DNA of 64,000 bases, from contig JAACJM010000189.1 of the NCBI GenBank assembly GCA_013368315.1, positions 1 to 64,000 on the forward strand, written 5' to 3'. Below, piece by piece: positions 9,840-20,778 of this stretch (position 1 is its first letter; each line of letters begins with the position of its first letter). The translations under genes and the position numbers were made by a program. The DNA is from Tetrapyrgos nigripes (Eukaryota > Basidiomycota > Agaricomycetes > Agaricales > Campanellaceae). The notes beneath the pieces are model-generated. The model worked only from the letters and a program-made list of their open reading frames with translations, searched no databases and was not told where the DNA came from.

Positions 9840-10804
9840 ATGTCCAATCAAGTACTGATCGGAGTAAAGAATGAATCACAAACCCATCACAAGCATTCAG
9901 GAGTTACTTACTACAGCGCACAACTCATCGACGGTGTTGATTCGAGAACTTGAGAAGCTTCCATGTCATTACAGAGTTAGAAACGATGTGATCCATCAAG
10001 ATAGGACAATACTTAGTCGCCCATGGATGGATCTTCCTTCCTTCCATTTCACATCATCCGAAAGGTCAAGCGCTAATCCAGCTCTTCCGGTGATTGGTTC
10101 TGTTCCAAATTTCTCCTGGTGCTTCCCACAGTACCAAAGAGTGCCCTCGCAAAGCTAAGACTTGGAAAATGCACTCCGTCGTCGTCGGCGACGTTAAATA
10201 AGACGAGCTCGACAATTTGAATTTTCGGTCTTGTTTTCCGCGTGTTACTATGTGATAGTCACGCTTTCCCACAAAATTTTCATTGGCCAGTGGGCGCTCA
10301 GCATAGCCAGACCGGACAGGCCATACACCTTTGGAGCAACTACCCAGTGTCACTCGCCAACAGTCCAAAAGGTCAACACGGCGCAAGCAAAACGAGCACT
10401 CGCGGAATAGGGAACCTTTACTTTGATTTCATCTCCTACACGCAGTCGCGCGCGCGCCTCACCTCCAGCCCATACGACGACGAAATAGAGTCGGTTCCGT
10501 AAATTTCATAGTTATAATGTCTAGTTATAATTTCGTTCTACTGTGGCCTACTTTGGCCTACTTTGGCGGTCACCACAACTATGAGGATCTACAGCAGTCT
10601 CAGAGCTGCGAGCTCGTCCGATTTGGGAATGGCCGATCCCGGGAACGATGATGCTACTCATCACGTTGCCGGCGTATCAGAACTTGGTCCTAGCCCGGAT
10701 AATACTCCTCCTCCTCCTCCCCTAGGCTGACTCAAGGGCTCACAGGCTCGCTCAATACTTATACCAGCTGCGTTCGACTTTTTTTCCTCCCCACATCAAT
10801 CCAT
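9840..10804. other. intergenic spacer
   Basis: Promoter side of the minus-strand gene on the left; on the right a spacer with a short CGCGCGCGC run near 10447 and (CTC) repeats near 10707. No gene is supported. The longest open frames are short and lack features. Confidence 0.4.
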
Positions 10805-12270
10805 ATGTCTTTTCAAGTCTTTCGGGTGAGCAATCTCCTTGCAGTTTCCAAATCCTCTCTCACTATGTATCTCCAGGTTAATCCTCAGTCTTCCGTTTGT
10901 TCCTTTGTTTTCCTCTTCCTGCTTCTTACTTACTCCCTGTTCCAGCAGCCTACAAATAATCGTGCTCGGGGTCAGCAAAGACGGCGTGAATGTGAAGCGT
11001 GACCATGACATCACGCTAGGACGTCGACGCGTCTTTTTGAGCCTTCAGAGAACCGTCAAACTTGGTTTCAAGAGCTCTGAGTGTCCTTTATTTTAGATGA
11101 AAACCTCCCAACGGCCGTCTATTCACCCCAAAACCTGGTCTAACACGAGTGGCCGCTGCCTCGTCACCAACACCTCTCCACCAAGGCATACAAACCTGAG
11201 CGACTCTTCTATGCTAAACAGAATGATACTGTGTACGCTATCAAGGTCCAATGGTGCTAGGAATGTGTTGGAGAAGACTGTCTGGCGATGGGCTGGTTCG
11301 TTATGGCTGGATGGATATCCTCGCTCGGATGTACCTAGTTCAGATTTTTCATAGGGTTTGCGGTGGTGATGGTATTCCTATCTGGTGCGTACGTTACTCT
11401 TTCCACAGCTACACTGGCTTACGCTGGAGGTATTTTAGGCGACGGCATCCGTCCTCCCTTCTCGTTTTGACGACATCAGTTAAACGAAAGTCTTCGGCCC
11501 CAATCTCCGTTCCTCGTCAACTCAACCATTAGAGATACTCCTAGCCCGTTTACCATGCTCATACACGACGCAAGGGAGCATTCTAATGCCGGCAGTCTCC
11601 AAGCCCATTCTAGGACGTACGGAAGTGGCCAGCCTCTAAAACCCAAGACATACGATACGGACCAGTTTCTAAGCAAAATGGGACGCTTCTAGATCCGTCA
11701 CCGAGGGTTTGGGGTACTACCAATGCACTAGTGGACAACGCTTGGCGATGGGATGGTTCGTGAAAGCTGTATGGTTCTGGTCTACCTTCGGAGGTCTATC
11801 GTGGGCTTTGTAACGGAGGTATTCTTCTGTGCGTATGATGCTTCCTTCACATGCTGCTCTCACTGACCCTGAAGTAATGCTGTCATCGCTCTTTTTCTTC
11901 GTCTCCATCCACGTTAACCTGCAGCTTTCCTAACCAATATCTCCTCGTCAGTACGCGGCCATTTGGGACGGTCCCGCTTTCCTTCCCAACGCTGTCCACG
12001 CTTAAGAATATGATTTCGATGCCCAGAGGGGCCCAAATCTCACTCTTGAACAATCTGTACCTTCCACCTCAGCAACGGCCCACAACCGAGACATACGAAG
12101 CCCGGCGGCTTCTAGGCGAAATGGCACGGTTCTGGATACGTCACCCAGGTTTTGTGGTGCTGGAAATGCCTCGGTGGACACGGGTTGGCGATAGAATGAT
12201 TCGTTATAGTGGCATGGACATGCTGTCCTGGACACTTTCCGGAATTTTTGATTGTGTCTGTGGTATGTAG
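10805..12270 (+). pseudogene. decayed module copies B, C and D
   Basis: Three further diverged relatives of the module at 8027-8165 can be followed: about 11165-11300 (KAYKPERLFYAKQNDTVYA then a stop), about 11640-11765 (ACATACGATACGGACCAG ... TGGACAACGCTTGGCGATGG) and about 12085-12215 (ACATACGAAGCCCGGCGG ... GGACACGGGTTGGCGATAG). All end in a similar GTTGGCGATRGRATGRTTCGT-like string. Each is broken by stops or shifts. The repeats look like a family of dead tandem paralogs; no parent gene is present in the window. Confidence 0.4.
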
Positions 12271-12791
12271 CAGTACTGCGCTCTAGTGTTTATGATACAA
12301 TCTTCAGATGCTACACTCACCAATACTAGAGCCTTGTAGGCACTCGTCTTCTCTCATTTCGTTGAAATGACATTTAGGACTCGACTCTTCACTGTACAAT
12401 CCCTCTCATGCCCGTCAAGTATGCTACTGTTTTGGACAGTCCTAGTCTGTTTCACCCACTTTGATTACGGCGTTCTCAGAGTCAAACTCGTTCTGGAAAG
12501 CATGAAAGCTGCCAACTCACCCAGACCTCAACTATAAGACATCCTGCGATGTTGTTTCGGGACGGATTGGGACGGTACCGTCACTACTGTGTCATGTAAG
12601 TTTTCGCTCTTGGTGGACCACAACTCTTTGAGATGCCTTGTTCCGCTTTCTCGCTCTTCCGATTTAGCGGTAAGTTTGTCCTTGCACTGTGTTGCAAATC
12701 TTCTCAACTTCTCAAGTCAAACTTCTCCCGTTAATAGATCATACGTTATAACTCGTGTATGTAGCTCATTCGGCCCTCGTTTCAGTACCTC
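12271..12791 (+). other. spacer upstream of the plus-strand module
   Basis: No supported gene. It should correspond to the promoter region of the pseudogenised plus-strand N gene. Confidence 0.35.
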
Positions 12792-13410
12792 ATGGGAGAC
12801 TTCGCTGTAGTATGTCAAATTCAGCTGCAATGGGATGGTCAGACTTTATCACTGGCGCTGCAAGTCAGCTGCAGACGTATAAGACTTTACCCATGCGAGG
12901 CTTCAAGCAAGGATCATGCCAGGGGAAGCGCCGAGGAGTTCATCATCCTATGCCATTACAAGGACAAAGCTGTCCCTGTCGAATACACCGGTGATTATAA
13001 CGAGTGATCTGGGGTTTGTCTTTCTTCTCTGACCCCGCTCGAATACGATACGCTGGCCTTTTTGACCCGTGCCACTCGGGTACCGTGAATAAACCTGATT
13101 CCCCTTGGATAGCACTGTTGATTGTATCCTTGTCATTAGCTCTTGTAGCCAGCGGGATTCGGAATCATCAAGCAAAGGTGAGTGTTTCTTAGTTCTCATT
13201 CCAAGGCTATGAGGAATCACCGCTGAGATCTTCTTGAGAACCGTATAGTATCTGTTCCTGTCCAGGGAACCCCTCTCGACGGAACCAAGGTGTATCCAAT
13301 CATGGTCACTTGGCCCAAGCTTCCCACTGAGAAGTATCATACAGTCTATGTCGAATTCGTCCCGTGGTGGAATGCGATTGAGATCAGCCTACACCGTTTC
13401 GTCGGATGAT
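12792..13410 (+). pseudogene. decayed copy of the 288-aa N gene
   Basis: Exon 1 is still open (MGDFAVVCQIQLQWDG ... IILCHYKDKAVPVEYTGDYN) and aligns with the first 68 residues of the gene at 8724-9839. The following splice donor is lost: the intact copy reads AATGTGAGT where this one reads AACGAGTGA. Exon 2 is recognisable only as DNA (CCCGTGCCACTCGGGTACCG) and has stops in the matching frame. The last domain survives as NRIVSVPVQGTPLDGTKVYP and TVYVEFVPWWNAIEISLHRF, ending at TGA near 13408. The tandemly duplicated Pro-rich exons of the other copy were not found. It sits ~240 nt upstream of the intact membrane gene. Confidence 0.7.
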
Positions 13411-13651
13411 GTACATTTAGACGCTCTATGTCGTCTGTAGTTCGTGCTATGTAAACAGCACTCGTTATCGATCATCCTCATAACTATCATTAGTAGCGCG
13501 TCTCTCATACATAAAAGGTCCGCAGGGATTCGACATGCAGTCTGCAGGACCTCAGAACCCCCTGTCTAAAGAAAATGTGCGTCTACTATTCCTTGGTGTT
13601 TTCCCCTAACCTGATTACCAACCTCAGTTGAGCAGATAACTACGAAAAGAA

Positions 13652-16600
13652 ATGAGTGAGCAAATCCCATTTTTCAAACCTTTCTGTAATTTGACTATTG
13701 GTACAGACATGTCCGACGTGTGTACATGTAATAGCAATGATAGCACTGGAAATTTCGGAACTACCGTCACCGGTGGCATCCAGGATATCTCCGCCTTGCT
13801 TCCCCTGCTAGGAACCGAGCAGTGCGAGGAGCACATCAGTTCTGGCTTGACCAGAGGCTACTTCTACGTTGCCGCTACTCCTCTATCCATTTTCGGCAGT
13901 CTCGGATTAGCTAGGGCTGCGTTCAAAGCTCTGGTTGCGAGCATCTACATCCCTTCTTGGAATTTCCATGGCGCAGAGAAATTGGCTGATGCCGGGTTCT
14001 GGGGAGTGGGGGATAACCTACCGTTGATCCTGCTTGACAAGAAAGTGTCACGGGACAAGGACGAGGCTGCTGAGAAGTCGGAGGCGAAGTCGGAGGTACT
14101 GGTATGGGGAGCGCTGTTGGAGCACCGTAAACGTCAGAAACATGGTGATAACATGCCCTCCCCTCGATATCTTGCCGCTTCCCGTCTTGATTCACTCCTC
14201 AATGACCTCCACGTTCACAAGAACAGCAGTATTACCGTCGAGACCCGCTGCACCGAATGGAATCTTGTCATGATAGCCGTTACGGCTGTTTCGGGCTTCT
14301 TTAGCATCGTCCCATATATCTATCTCAATCACGGCACAAATAGTAACAAACTTCCATTCGTTACTCGTTGGGCCTTTCCTATCACCCGGGCACTTGGTGG
14401 CTTTCTCTGTGCTACCATGACCCCATTGATCATCGAGGTGCGATTACGCATCATAGTTGAGGAACAGCTTCGGAAACGCGCCAGAAAAGAATCCGAACTT
14501 CTGGTTCGTGCGGATGGACAACTTTACCGCTTCCTCCCGATTTTTCAAATCCTTTTGTTGATTGGTGTGCTTGGTTCAGTTGCAGGCTATATCGGCTGCT
14601 TCACTGTCGTCCAGAATGCCTCGAAACCTCTAGCCACCATAAGCTGGCTTCTTTTGGAAGCCGGTCTATCGATTATCCGTATAGTGCTGTGGGGTGTAAA
14701 TCCGGGATATGACGATGCACCTCCATTTTCCCTCTCCATCAAACTCAATGATGATCCTCTCTTGCCTACCTGCAATAAATATGGATTTGAGCTAGAGGAA
14801 GAGGGCACACTGCCGATGGTTCGGGCAGATAAGTTTCTGCCTGAGGTCACGTCATACGTCGGTCAGGTGGAAGACTTCAATGATCCTCGGTATACCCTAT
14901 ACTACACTCTCACCTGCGAAAGTGAAAGTGACAAGAGACCATTACTCTATATCACTGTCATCGATTCGACAGAACGCACTGGTTGGATATATACACGTGC
15001 ATCCCCCTCCTCTCCCTCTTCCAACTCCTCTTCCGCTCCCTTGTCATCAGACACACCCTCCCCTACCTTCCATGCTCGATCCATTGACGTTGACGAGCAT
15101 GATGTCCCGCAGGCAAAGATAGACGCCCTGCAACGAGGGATTCATCATACGCTTGGTGATGAGATAGAAGAAAAGATTAAATCACACTACCGGTCTATCG
15201 TGGACCAGTTGATGTTACGACTTGGTGACAAATATATTCCACACTGGGAGGGGCCTCTCACTTCGAGGTATGGTATGGCAATTCCCCATTGTATTCCCCT
15301 TCGACAAGGTTACGAAACACTCTTCACAAAATGGACCTTGATGATGCGTGATACAAGAAGTCAGCGTTTACAATATAAGGATAGGAAGCGCGTCATCGCA
15401 GTGGCTGAAGGAAGCTTGGAAGATGGAGGATGGCATGACGGCTTATCTTACCTCCGTTTCTCATCAAAATGGAGGAAAATTGAGAAGAAAGTTCCCGAAT
15501 TGTACCACGACATTGATGATGAGATTGTAAAGTGCGACACTTGGCTCAGATCGAGATTGACATCGCTAGAGTGGAGGGAAAACGATGTGAATTCGGCATT
15601 GAAATTTTACTGTGGGGACATGGAGAACGGACTTTTGGAGGAAGTTCATCGCTGGGAGTGCATTTTGTGGTATTGTCATCAGCAGATGACCGAAGAAAAA
15701 CTTGACGGTGACCGTCTGAAGACACAGGCAATCTATAATTGGAAAACCAACTCACGGAACCGGCTGAATGACCAAGTCCGTTGTATGGAAGAAAGGAAGG
15801 AAAAGTTGGAGCATCGAGATGCGAGCAGACTTCGGGATGACTGGGATCGCTTTAAAAAGAGCATGGCCAGTGAGGAGGGTCCAGACCCAGACTTCAAAAT
15901 TTCTGAGCCATTTGGTCACTATCTTGATAGACTTCAGTATAAAATAAAGTCTATCATCATAAATCTCCGACAGCACTTACTCCAACGTCGCACCAGCGTG
16001 GATCTAAGGAGCGAAACACCGTTTGGATGTAGGATGGTAGACCTGCTTGAACTCAGTCTTACTAAAAGCAGGGTGGCAATCTCAGACGAAGTTATTTTGG
16101 ATGTGGGCGTTGATGGAGTTCTCAAGGCTATCAATGAGAATCCGTTCAAAAATACAATTTTGCAGGTGGACTTTACAAAAACTGGGAGGCGGGTAGACTT
16201 AATATTCCTTCAGTGGTACATCAAGTCCTCTGCCTTCTCCTCTGATGCCTTGGTCAAGCTTGTGGCTGGTGTCAGCAACATGCCAAGGTTGACATCCATT
16301 CATTTCCCCTCAGTGACTGAAATTACCAAGGATGTGGCCATTATCCTGCGCAACATTGAACTTGGAAGGGGTCATAGCATCCAATTGTATGTGGGTTCAC
16401 ACTGGGATCAATGGAAGGAAGCCCCAGTGGAAGAGACCTCACCTAGTATCTCCCTTTGGAATTTTACTGCATCGGGCAATTTCGATGAAATGACCGTTGC
16501 AACGGCCACTACAACGGCGCTAATCACTCTCAACTTCCAGGCTCCGGCAAAAGGCAATGTGATACTGAAGATCATTCACAACTCTACGGGTTCTCGCAGT

Positions 16601-16855
16601 GGCCGTATGACCATCACCAGAAACAAGAAAAGTCTCATAGAGGTCCCCGTCGAACGCAGAGCTAATTTTTACTCGCAGACAATAGAGCTGAGACCGCAAC
16701 AACATTTTGATTCAGGAGATTACAACACTGTGGGATTGATTGTTGGTTATTTTGGGAGCTACGTCTTGCTGGGCCTGGAGCTTGCTGCCGAAGATGATAC
16801 ACTGCTATTATCGATGCCTTGGAGAAGGAAAAAGAGTAGTGAAGAAGACGAGTAG
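13652..16855 (+). CDS. 1067-aa multi-pass membrane protein of unknown function
   Basis: One uninterrupted frame, without introns, gives 1067 residues. The Cys-poor N-terminal domain (ALLPLLGTEQCEEH, then ATPLSIFGSLGLARAAFKAL, residues 46-95) is its most conserved-looking part. Four likely membrane helices follow at about 203-227 (WNLVMIAVTAVSGFFSIVPY), 241-264, 294-320 and 330-347. After a Ser-rich spacer (about 455-480) the rest is probably cytosolic: a long charged, coiled-coil-prone region (about 590-770) and a C-terminal beta-rich part (about 880-1050). It ends in a basic RRKKSSEEDE tail. I recognise an Agaricomycete hypothetical family but know of no function. A receptor- or scaffold-like membrane protein is an inference from shape only. 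A truncated inverted paralog lies at 8289-8660. The start ATG is the first in this frame; a second Met at residue 20 is also possible. Confidence 0.85.
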   Translation: MSEQIPFFKPFCNLTIGTDMSDVCTCNSNDSTGNFGTTVTGGIQDISALLPLLGTEQCEEHISSGLTRGYFYVAATPLSIFGSLGLARAAFKALVASIYIPSWNFHGAEKLADAGFWGVGDNLPLILLDKKVSRDKDEAAEKSEAKSEVLVWGALLEHRKRQKHGDNMPSPRYLAASRLDSLLNDLHVHKNSSITVETRCTEWNLVMIAVTAVSGFFSIVPYIYLNHGTNSNKLPFVTRWAFPITRALGGFLCATMTPLIIEVRLRIIVEEQLRKRARKESELLVRADGQLYRFLPIFQILLLIGVLGSVAGYIGCFTVVQNASKPLATISWLLLEAGLSIIRIVLWGVNPGYDDAPPFSLSIKLNDDPLLPTCNKYGFELEEEGTLPMVRADKFLPEVTSYVGQVEDFNDPRYTLYYTLTCESESDKRPLLYITVIDSTERTGWIYTRASPSSPSSNSSSAPLSSDTPSPTFHARSIDVDEHDVPQAKIDALQRGIHHTLGDEIEEKIKSHYRSIVDQLMLRLGDKYIPHWEGPLTSRYGMAIPHCIPLRQGYETLFTKWTLMMRDTRSQRLQYKDRKRVIAVAEGSLEDGGWHDGLSYLRFSSKWRKIEKKVPELYHDIDDEIVKCDTWLRSRLTSLEWRENDVNSALKFYCGDMENGLLEEVHRWECILWYCHQQMTEEKLDGDRLKTQAIYNWKTNSRNRLNDQVRCMEERKEKLEHRDASRLRDDWDRFKKSMASEEGPDPDFKISEPFGHYLDRLQYKIKSIIINLRQHLLQRRTSVDLRSETPFGCRMVDLLELSLTKSRVAISDEVILDVGVDGVLKAINENPFKNTILQVDFTKTGRRVDLIFLQWYIKSSAFSSDALVKLVAGVSNMPRLTSIHFPSVTEITKDVAIILRNIELGRGHSIQLYVGSHWDQWKEAPVEETSPSISLWNFTASGNFDEMTVATATTTALITLNFQAPAKGNVILKIIHNSTGSRSGRMTITRNKKSLIEVPVERRANFYSQTIELRPQQHFDSGDYNTVGLIVGYFGSYVLLGLELAAEDDTLLLSMPWRRKKSSEEDE

Positions 16856-17599
16856 GAAGGTAGCGAAGAAGCCTGGCAAGGAACGTGACGAGCCGGAGGG
16901 TATCAAAGAAGGTGCTGTGTTGAGATGAATGAAGAAGCGGGCACTGCGCCGGAGACAAGTAGTGGATGGCTTAACTCTTCCTTCTTTCCTCATTTTGTCC
17001 TTCATCGATGCGGTCGTAGTTTGATTTCCTTTCCTGTCCTTTCCGCAGTTTATGATATACTGTAGTTACCCGACCAAGTGTTCAGTCACACATCACGGCT
17101 GAAAAAATCTGAGATAAGCTAGCTGTCCACTATGTGAAAGTCTTGGACTTAAGGAGAATAATACTCAGATATAACTGAGTATATAAGAGAAAGGGTAAAA
17201 CAACGACTGTGCTTAAAGCTGGTCGTTGAGTTTTGTCTGAGGGCTCGGTCCGAGAGGCGACTGGCACAGCTGGCGGGGCACGTGATTTCCAAAGGCAACG
17301 CGACCAAAAAAATGCGTCCCGATTGGGAAAGTAAACTTGAAGTAAACCCGCAGCTATCAAAAGCCAAAACTTCTCGAGGCCGAGACCTGAGCTTCTAAGG
17401 TCCAGAAGGTGAAAGAGTCTCAACACCTGGAACACCCAAACCGAGCAAAGCCCCAACAGACAGGTGCTGAGATGACGAGGTGACTGGAACCCCCAAACAG
17501 AGTGAAGCGAGGCTTAAAGAGTTAATAAAGAACATCAAAAATTCATTTGATTGCACAATTAAGTATGATTAAGAGGAGTCAGGTAAAAAATCATTAGGA
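16856..17599. other. intergenic spacer
   Basis: The 3' UTR of the membrane gene, then the 3' side of the minus-strand recombinase. No gene or clear repeat was recognised. Confidence 0.4.
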
Positions 17600-18661
17600 T
17601 TACTTACAAGAAAGGCCTGAGGCAGCTGCCTCTATAAGTGCATTAGTAATACAGTTCTGCTTGCGAAATTCTTCAATTGCCTTCTTCACATTATCAAGGT
17701 CCATGGCCTTATGTATAGCCACCGGAATAATTTCAATCAGGCGGCGCCAATAAAGAAGGAAAGTGAGGGACGTCCAACCATCTAACACAGCCACATACTC
17801 TGGTGCGATACCCAAAGAGAGGAGGTAAACAGCACCTCCGATCCTAAAACTATGACCCAGGACATTGCAAATCTCCGCCTGCGTCCATATGTCAAAACAT
17901 AAAGCAAGGAATTTTTCCTTTACCATATGATGTGGTTTCCCATCATCACCGATGTATCCGAATAGTGAGAAAGAATCTGGGACATCTTTATTGACCTGCA
18001 AATGGCTCGTAAAGGCAGCGAGACCACAGATACCTTCAGGGTCAGAGAGAAGACCAGGGATAGTGACATCTGCCCCATTCCTGTGAGTCATCTTCGTCCA
18101 TGGTATATGGAAAGAGACAGCTTTAGATCCATTCTCCTGGAGGAAAAAATGAAACTTGACACCAAAGGTAACATGGAATTTGGGATTGAACTTTGTTTCA
18201 GAGGGGACAGTTGTTTCACTGAGATGCTGGCAAGCCCAAAAAGTGATAACAGTGACTGCCCAGACTGTGACATGGAAAGGGATACTGAAGTCGAGAGCTC
18301 TCCGCAGCACAATAAGATGCTTGATGGTGATGGGGTAATGTGGAGTGCATTTCCTGGGAACGCCTTCCTTATGTGCAGTCTTCCGAGCCATCTGGATCCA
18401 TTGTTCTTCACCGCACCATGGTGCACCCTTGGTATCGTGCCAAGCCTTCAAACCCAATAACCAGTTAGAGGCTGTTGAGCCTGAAACCTGACCCAGATGC
18501 TCTCCAATAAAAGCTGCAACCAAAGTCTTGTCTGTCAGCATACGCAGCTCCTCATCTATGCCATGTTTGTCACAGAACTGCGTGAAATGAGTCAAGCCCG
18601 CAGCATAAGTCTCTTTTGTGTCATCAACTGTTGCACCAAGAATAGCTTTATTGGCTAACAT
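17600..18661 (-). CDS. tyrosine recombinase-like protein, first catalytic Arg replaced by His
   Basis: A 353-residue open frame with the order of the fungal 'DNA breaking-rejoining' tyrosine recombinases. It has a helical N-terminal DNA-binding part (TYAAGLTHFTQFCDKHG, GSTASNWLLGLKAWHD) and a C-terminal catalytic domain. Visible active-site residues are H270 and R273 (GHSFRIGG), W296 (LDGWTSL) and the nucleophile Y304 (FLLYWRRL); K190 in WTKMTHRN may be the hairpin lysine. The first arginine, normally in a (A/C)RLGE motif, is H146 here (FWACQHLSET). Family knowledge: Arg I stabilises the phosphate, so activity may be lost. The frame extends upstream of the ATG (LVLAKHQIEDWETPWSLHN), so an earlier exon or a longer protein is likely. 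The gene adjoins a dispersed repeat, suggesting it belongs to a mobile element. Confidence 0.8.
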   Translation of the reverse strand: MLANKAILGATVDDTKETYAAGLTHFTQFCDKHGIDEELRMLTDKTLVAAFIGEHLGQVSGSTASNWLLGLKAWHDTKGAPWCGEEQWIQMARKTAHKEGVPRKCTPHYPITIKHLIVLRRALDFSIPFHVTVWAVTVITFWACQHLSETTVPSETKFNPKFHVTFGVKFHFFLQENGSKAVSFHIPWTKMTHRNGADVTIPGLLSDPEGICGLAAFTSHLQVNKDVPDSFSLFGYIGDDGKPHHMVKEKFLALCFDIWTQAEICNVLGHSFRIGGAVYLLSLGIAPEYVAVLDGWTSLTFLLYWRRLIEIIPVAIHKAMDLDNVKKAIEEFRKQNCITNALIEAAASGLSCK

Positions 18662-18759
18662 AAGTATATCTGGTGAAAAAGTCGATTTAGACTTCGCCTT
18701 GTTATGCAGGGACCAAGGTGTTTCCCAATCCTCTATCTGATGCTTAGCAAGAACAAGAG

Positions 18760-20380
18760 GACGTAGATCGGTAATAGGTGGTTTTTGTAATTAAGTGCTA
18801 GGAACTACACCCAAACACAAAACCGTATACAAATGTAAATGAGACGAGTGTTCCGAGTAGTCAGAGTACTCAAACTCCCAGTTTACTTGTACTATAAGTA
18901 CTTTTGATCAGGGTTTTTCAATGAAGTTAGCACTTAGCACATGACACAATAAACACAAGTTTAACACCAAGGGATCAACAAGTCCCAAATCAAACACTTG
19001 TAGGCCACAGTTGCCTTAAAAATCAAACACTTAATAGACCAAAAGGTCAACACAAAGATCACAGTTATAACCACAAAATGTTCAATTTAAACTCTATTAT
19101 CTCCAACACAATGTTTATACTTGTAGAGAGTGCAGTTAAGTTTGTTTAGAAGCTTTAGTCCATGTTTCACGTCCTCTACTATTGCTAGCAAGATCCGATA
19201 CTCTACAGTATGTGGCTTGGGTAGCTACTCATAATATCTGGTCCTTTTATACTACTCGCAGCTACAACTATACAGTTACTTATTTCTTTTTGATGTCTGC
19301 TAAAAGGTACATAGAGAAAATACAAAACAAATCGAAAAATCCGTTAGCAAGTTCTATCTATTTCCTCATAAGTAAAGACTTGCTTATTAGGGTATACAGA
19401 AACTGTCCAATATTATCTAAATATTCATAGGAACTTTCTTCAGTCCTCTTTGTAAGCCATCTGGTGTTTTCATGTACCATCCTGGTTAGCAAGCATTGCA
19501 TCTATGACTCAGAACGCTCCACTTATGACCGCTAGGTCCCTCGTATGTGTCCTTACACTAGGGGCATAGGGTTTTCTCGTAGTTTCTTTGTTCCATTCAG
19601 TTTTCCTTTCCCTTTTCTCTGATCTTGCTTTATATGCGCTCTATGCATTGCCAACAGTCTACTACTCAGTCCTACATACAAGTCCAGCTCTTCTGCAGTC
19701 CCATTCACATACTTATTCATCCTTCAACACTTTCAATGTCTAGCTAGATGCTTACTGGCAGATTTATCCTTATCCAGAAATACCGTTACCCATTTGGTTG
19801 TATTCCGATTGTTCGGATGTACTGTGACTTAGTGCTTCTGTCCCTTATATCTCTGTGTAGAGACATCCGTTCACTATCCCCTCTGTACCGATGGATAGCT
19901 GAACTCTCTGGGATCCTGTACATATATACTTTGTCCTACTTTTATCCACATGTACCTTTTACAGATACTTAAGATTCCCTCGAAGCCGTCTTAGTACTAT
20001 GGGATTTACCAATACATAGATCTAGACCTAGCTTGCTTGTCTGCATGTCCGATCTTAGCGCTGTCTTCTCTGATCGACCTTTTGGCCGAGGATTGTGCTG
20101 CTTATGCGTTCCTATACCTGCAAATAGGGGCTATCTCACACCTCACTGTCCCTTTGGATCACGCTAGCGGTACTAGTAGTTATAATAGGATTCAAAAGCC
20201 TTTGTAGGCTATCTTTATTATTTGGTGGGTCTGCTATCATAACTCCAACTCATACATATCTATCATAGTACTTAGAATGAGTTGTTTCTCTGTCCATAAG
20301 CACTTAATATTATTGTACCATTGTTTTCTAGTCCCACTAGGTATTAACTAGCAGTTCAGGACTCACCCTAGTCCTCTTAT
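18760..20380. repeat. dispersed repeat, copy 1 (next to the recombinase)
   Basis: Matches 55590-57230 in the same orientation and order. Shared landmarks include TCCGAGTAGTCAGARTACTC, TTTATACTACTCGCAGCTAC, ATGTCYGCTAAAAGGTAC and CTAGCAGTTCRGGACTCAC. The match extends leftwards to the 5' end of the recombinase region (GGTAATAGGTGGTTTTTGTA against GATAATAGGTGTCTTTTGCA). It is non-coding and A/T-rich and looks like the 5' leader of a transposon family. The exact ends are uncertain. Confidence 0.65.
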
Positions 20381-20439
20381 TCCTTTAAAAGAACATCAAA
20401 AACTGATATTATGGACCAAAATCTAAGTATGTATACAGC

Positions 20440-20778
20440 AATTTTGTACAGTGTATCAACGTGTACTGATGACACATCATTTGGATGCCAAATGGTGAGC
20501 CACACAACATACCAAATTGAGTAATGCCCTGCGCACTTCCCCATTATGGACAGATGACGACAATGACATCACCACATCACATCATCTTCCCTTATTCGGT
20601 AAGAGGCATGCTCAATCTGCACCCTCCGAAATGTCGGCCGTTCCTGTCTTGAGGGTATATAAGGCCTGGGGTTTTTGTTTGACCCCTTCATTCCTTCTCC
20701 TCCTCTCATCTCCTCCCTTTACCTTGACTTTGACCGCTCCTCCATTTATATACATGTCAGGGTGGCACTCCATTCACA
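20440..20778 (+). promoter_or_regulatory. LTR-like promoter segment
   Basis: A strong TATA motif (GGGTATATAAGGCC, near 20655) is followed by a pyrimidine-rich run (CCTTCTCCTCCTCTCATCTC) with no gene downstream. This layout is typical of a solo LTR or a lost element. The ends were not identified, so the call is tentative. Confidence 0.35.

Noticed and set aside
18002..18460. 152-codon plus-strand open frame
   Set aside because: Antisense shadow of the recombinase, which has clear family motifs on the minus strand.
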